Assembly (NCBI GenBank): GCA_002342985.1
Contig: DDRC01000132.1
Location: 13,348 to 37,574 of the forward strand
Reading direction: 5' to 3'
Origin: Flavobacteriales bacterium UBA2426
GTDB lineage: Bacteria > Bacteroidota > Bacteroidia > Flavobacteriales_F > PHOS-HE28
Length of the DNA: 24,227 nt
Of this stretch, positions 23,793-24,227 are shown piece by piece; positions within the stretch are counted from its first letter, which is position 1; each line of letters opens with the position of its first letter. The position numbers were made by a program, and so were the translations under genes. The notes under the pieces are model-generated. The model was not told the origin of the DNA, did no database searches, and was given only the letters and a program-made list of their open reading frames with translations.

Positions 23793-23857
23793 GTGAATGG
23801 TCATTGGCGATTAGCGAATGGTGCCGATCCTGGTTCCATTCACCAATGACCATTCAC
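23793..23857. repeat. perfect 15-bp inverted repeat between moaE and moaC
   Basis: GTGAATGGTCATTGG (23793-23807) and CCAATGACCATTCAC (23843-23857) are exact reverse complements with a 35-bp spacer. The spacer holds another GAATGG (23816-23821) and CCATTC (23836-23841), so the hexamer occurs four times, twice in each orientation. The element is clearly more AT-rich than its surroundings. It starts 2 nt after the moaE stop and ends 15 nt before moaC. It could be a terminator, a REP-like palindrome or a protein-binding site. Confidence 0.85.
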
Positions 23858-23872
23858 AATTCGCCTGCATTC

Positions 23873-24186
23873 ATGATCGACATCACCCACAAGCCCACCA
23901 CCCTGCGCGAGGCCACGGCCACGGCGCTGGTCACCGTGAGCGACGCGGCCACCATCACGGCCTTGAAGGAGAAGCGCGTACCCAAGGGCGATGTGCTGGA
24001 GAGCGCCCGTGTGGCGGCCTTGTTCGGGGTGAAGAAGACCCATGAGCTGATCCCCGATTGCCATCCGCTGCCGATCGAGCATGCGGAGTGCACGTTCGCG
24101 GTGGGGGAGATGGAGGTGATCGTCACCATGCGGGTGCGCACCATCTACCGCACCGGCGTGGAAGTCGAGGCCATGCACGGTGCCAG
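23873..24186 (+). CDS. moaC: cyclic pyranopterin monophosphate synthase, N-terminal part (cut by contig end)
   Basis: The ATG at 23873 (MIDITHKPTTLREATA) begins a clear MoaC. The first 104 residues are present and include the family pattern AALFGVKKTHELIPDCHPLPIEH (about 43-65) with conserved Lys and His, and the RTIYRTGVEVEAMHGAS stretch. MoaC rearranges the product of MoaA into cPMP in the first stage of Moco synthesis. The conserved Asp-x-x-Lys active-site segment near the C-terminus is missing because genomic sequence stops at 24186, where sequencing adapter begins. The normal continuation after HGAS would be V-A-A-L. moaA is not in the window and may lie just beyond. Confidence 0.92.
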
Positions 24187-24227
24187 CTGTCTCTTATACA
24201 CATCTCCGAGCCCCCGAGACCGTACTA
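24187..24227 (+). other. Nextera sequencing adapter and index (assembly artefact)
   Basis: CTGTCTCTTATACACATCT (24187-24205) is the complete 19-bp Tn5 mosaic end used in Nextera libraries. The next 15 bases (24206-24220) match the read-2 adapter with a single A-to-C difference at 24214. The last seven bases, CGTACTA, match the beginning of the i7 index commonly listed as N702 (CGTACTAG). This is library sequence, not chromosome. Confidence 0.97.

Noticed and set aside
23793..23857. Terminal inverted repeats of an insertion sequence
   Set aside because: Only 35 bp lie between the arms, with no transposase and no flanking target duplication visible.

Overview
The window is a GC-rich stretch of a Bacteroidota chromosome, most likely a high-GC Flavobacteriales-type lineage known mainly from metagenomes. 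The evidence is as follows. Two secreted proteins carry C-terminal type IX secretion (T9SS) sorting domains. MurF is fused to alanine racemase, and DAHP synthase is fused to chorismate mutase; both fusions are typical of Bacteroidota. The thymidine kinase is of Bacteroidota type, two lipoproteins have an acidic Lys-Asp export-like signal after the lipid-bearing Cys, and several genes are preceded by Bacteroidota -7 boxes (TAnnTTTG). No rRNA, tRNA, CRISPR array or insertion sequence was recognised.

Layout. Positions 1-846 hold the 3' part of an O-antigen-ligase-like membrane protein. It converges on a leftward block: a GT9 heptosyltransferase-like gene, a WaaE-like GT2 gene, a large secreted subtilase with a T9SS sorting domain, murF-alr, and tdk. 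A rightward chain (8683-12303) has four genes joined by 4-nt stop/start overlaps: a conserved unknown protein, a secreted M28 metallopeptidase, rsmI, and a quinone-oxidoreductase-like MDR protein. A small STAS-like protein follows and converges on a leftward CPA2 Na+/H+ antiporter (12773-15046). A divergent promoter region then leads to the DAHP synthase/chorismate mutase fusion and a secreted FG-GAP/UnbV/Ig protein with a T9SS domain, ended by a strong hairpin. Two paralogous small lipoproteins follow.

From 20327 to the end lies a molybdenum-cofactor (Moco) cluster: a ThiF/MoeB-like E1, moeA, mobA, moaD, moaE and a truncated moaC. MoaC makes cPMP with MoaA (not in the window). MoaD and MoaE form molybdopterin synthase, the E1-like protein presumably activates MoaD, MoeA inserts molybdate, and MobA adds the nucleotide. 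A 374-bp gene-free interval with several perfect hairpins precedes moeA, and a 15-bp perfect inverted repeat separates moaE from moaC.

The last 41 bases (24187-24227) are not genomic. They match the Nextera transposase mosaic end, the read-2 adapter and the start of an i7 index, so the contig was assembled through adapter read-through and moaC is cut artificially. No clearly new multi-gene system was found. The best leads are the E1-like protein without zinc ligands, the structured interval before moeA, the cell-surface module shared by the two T9SS cargo proteins, and a subtilase whose catalytic Asp position is Glu.
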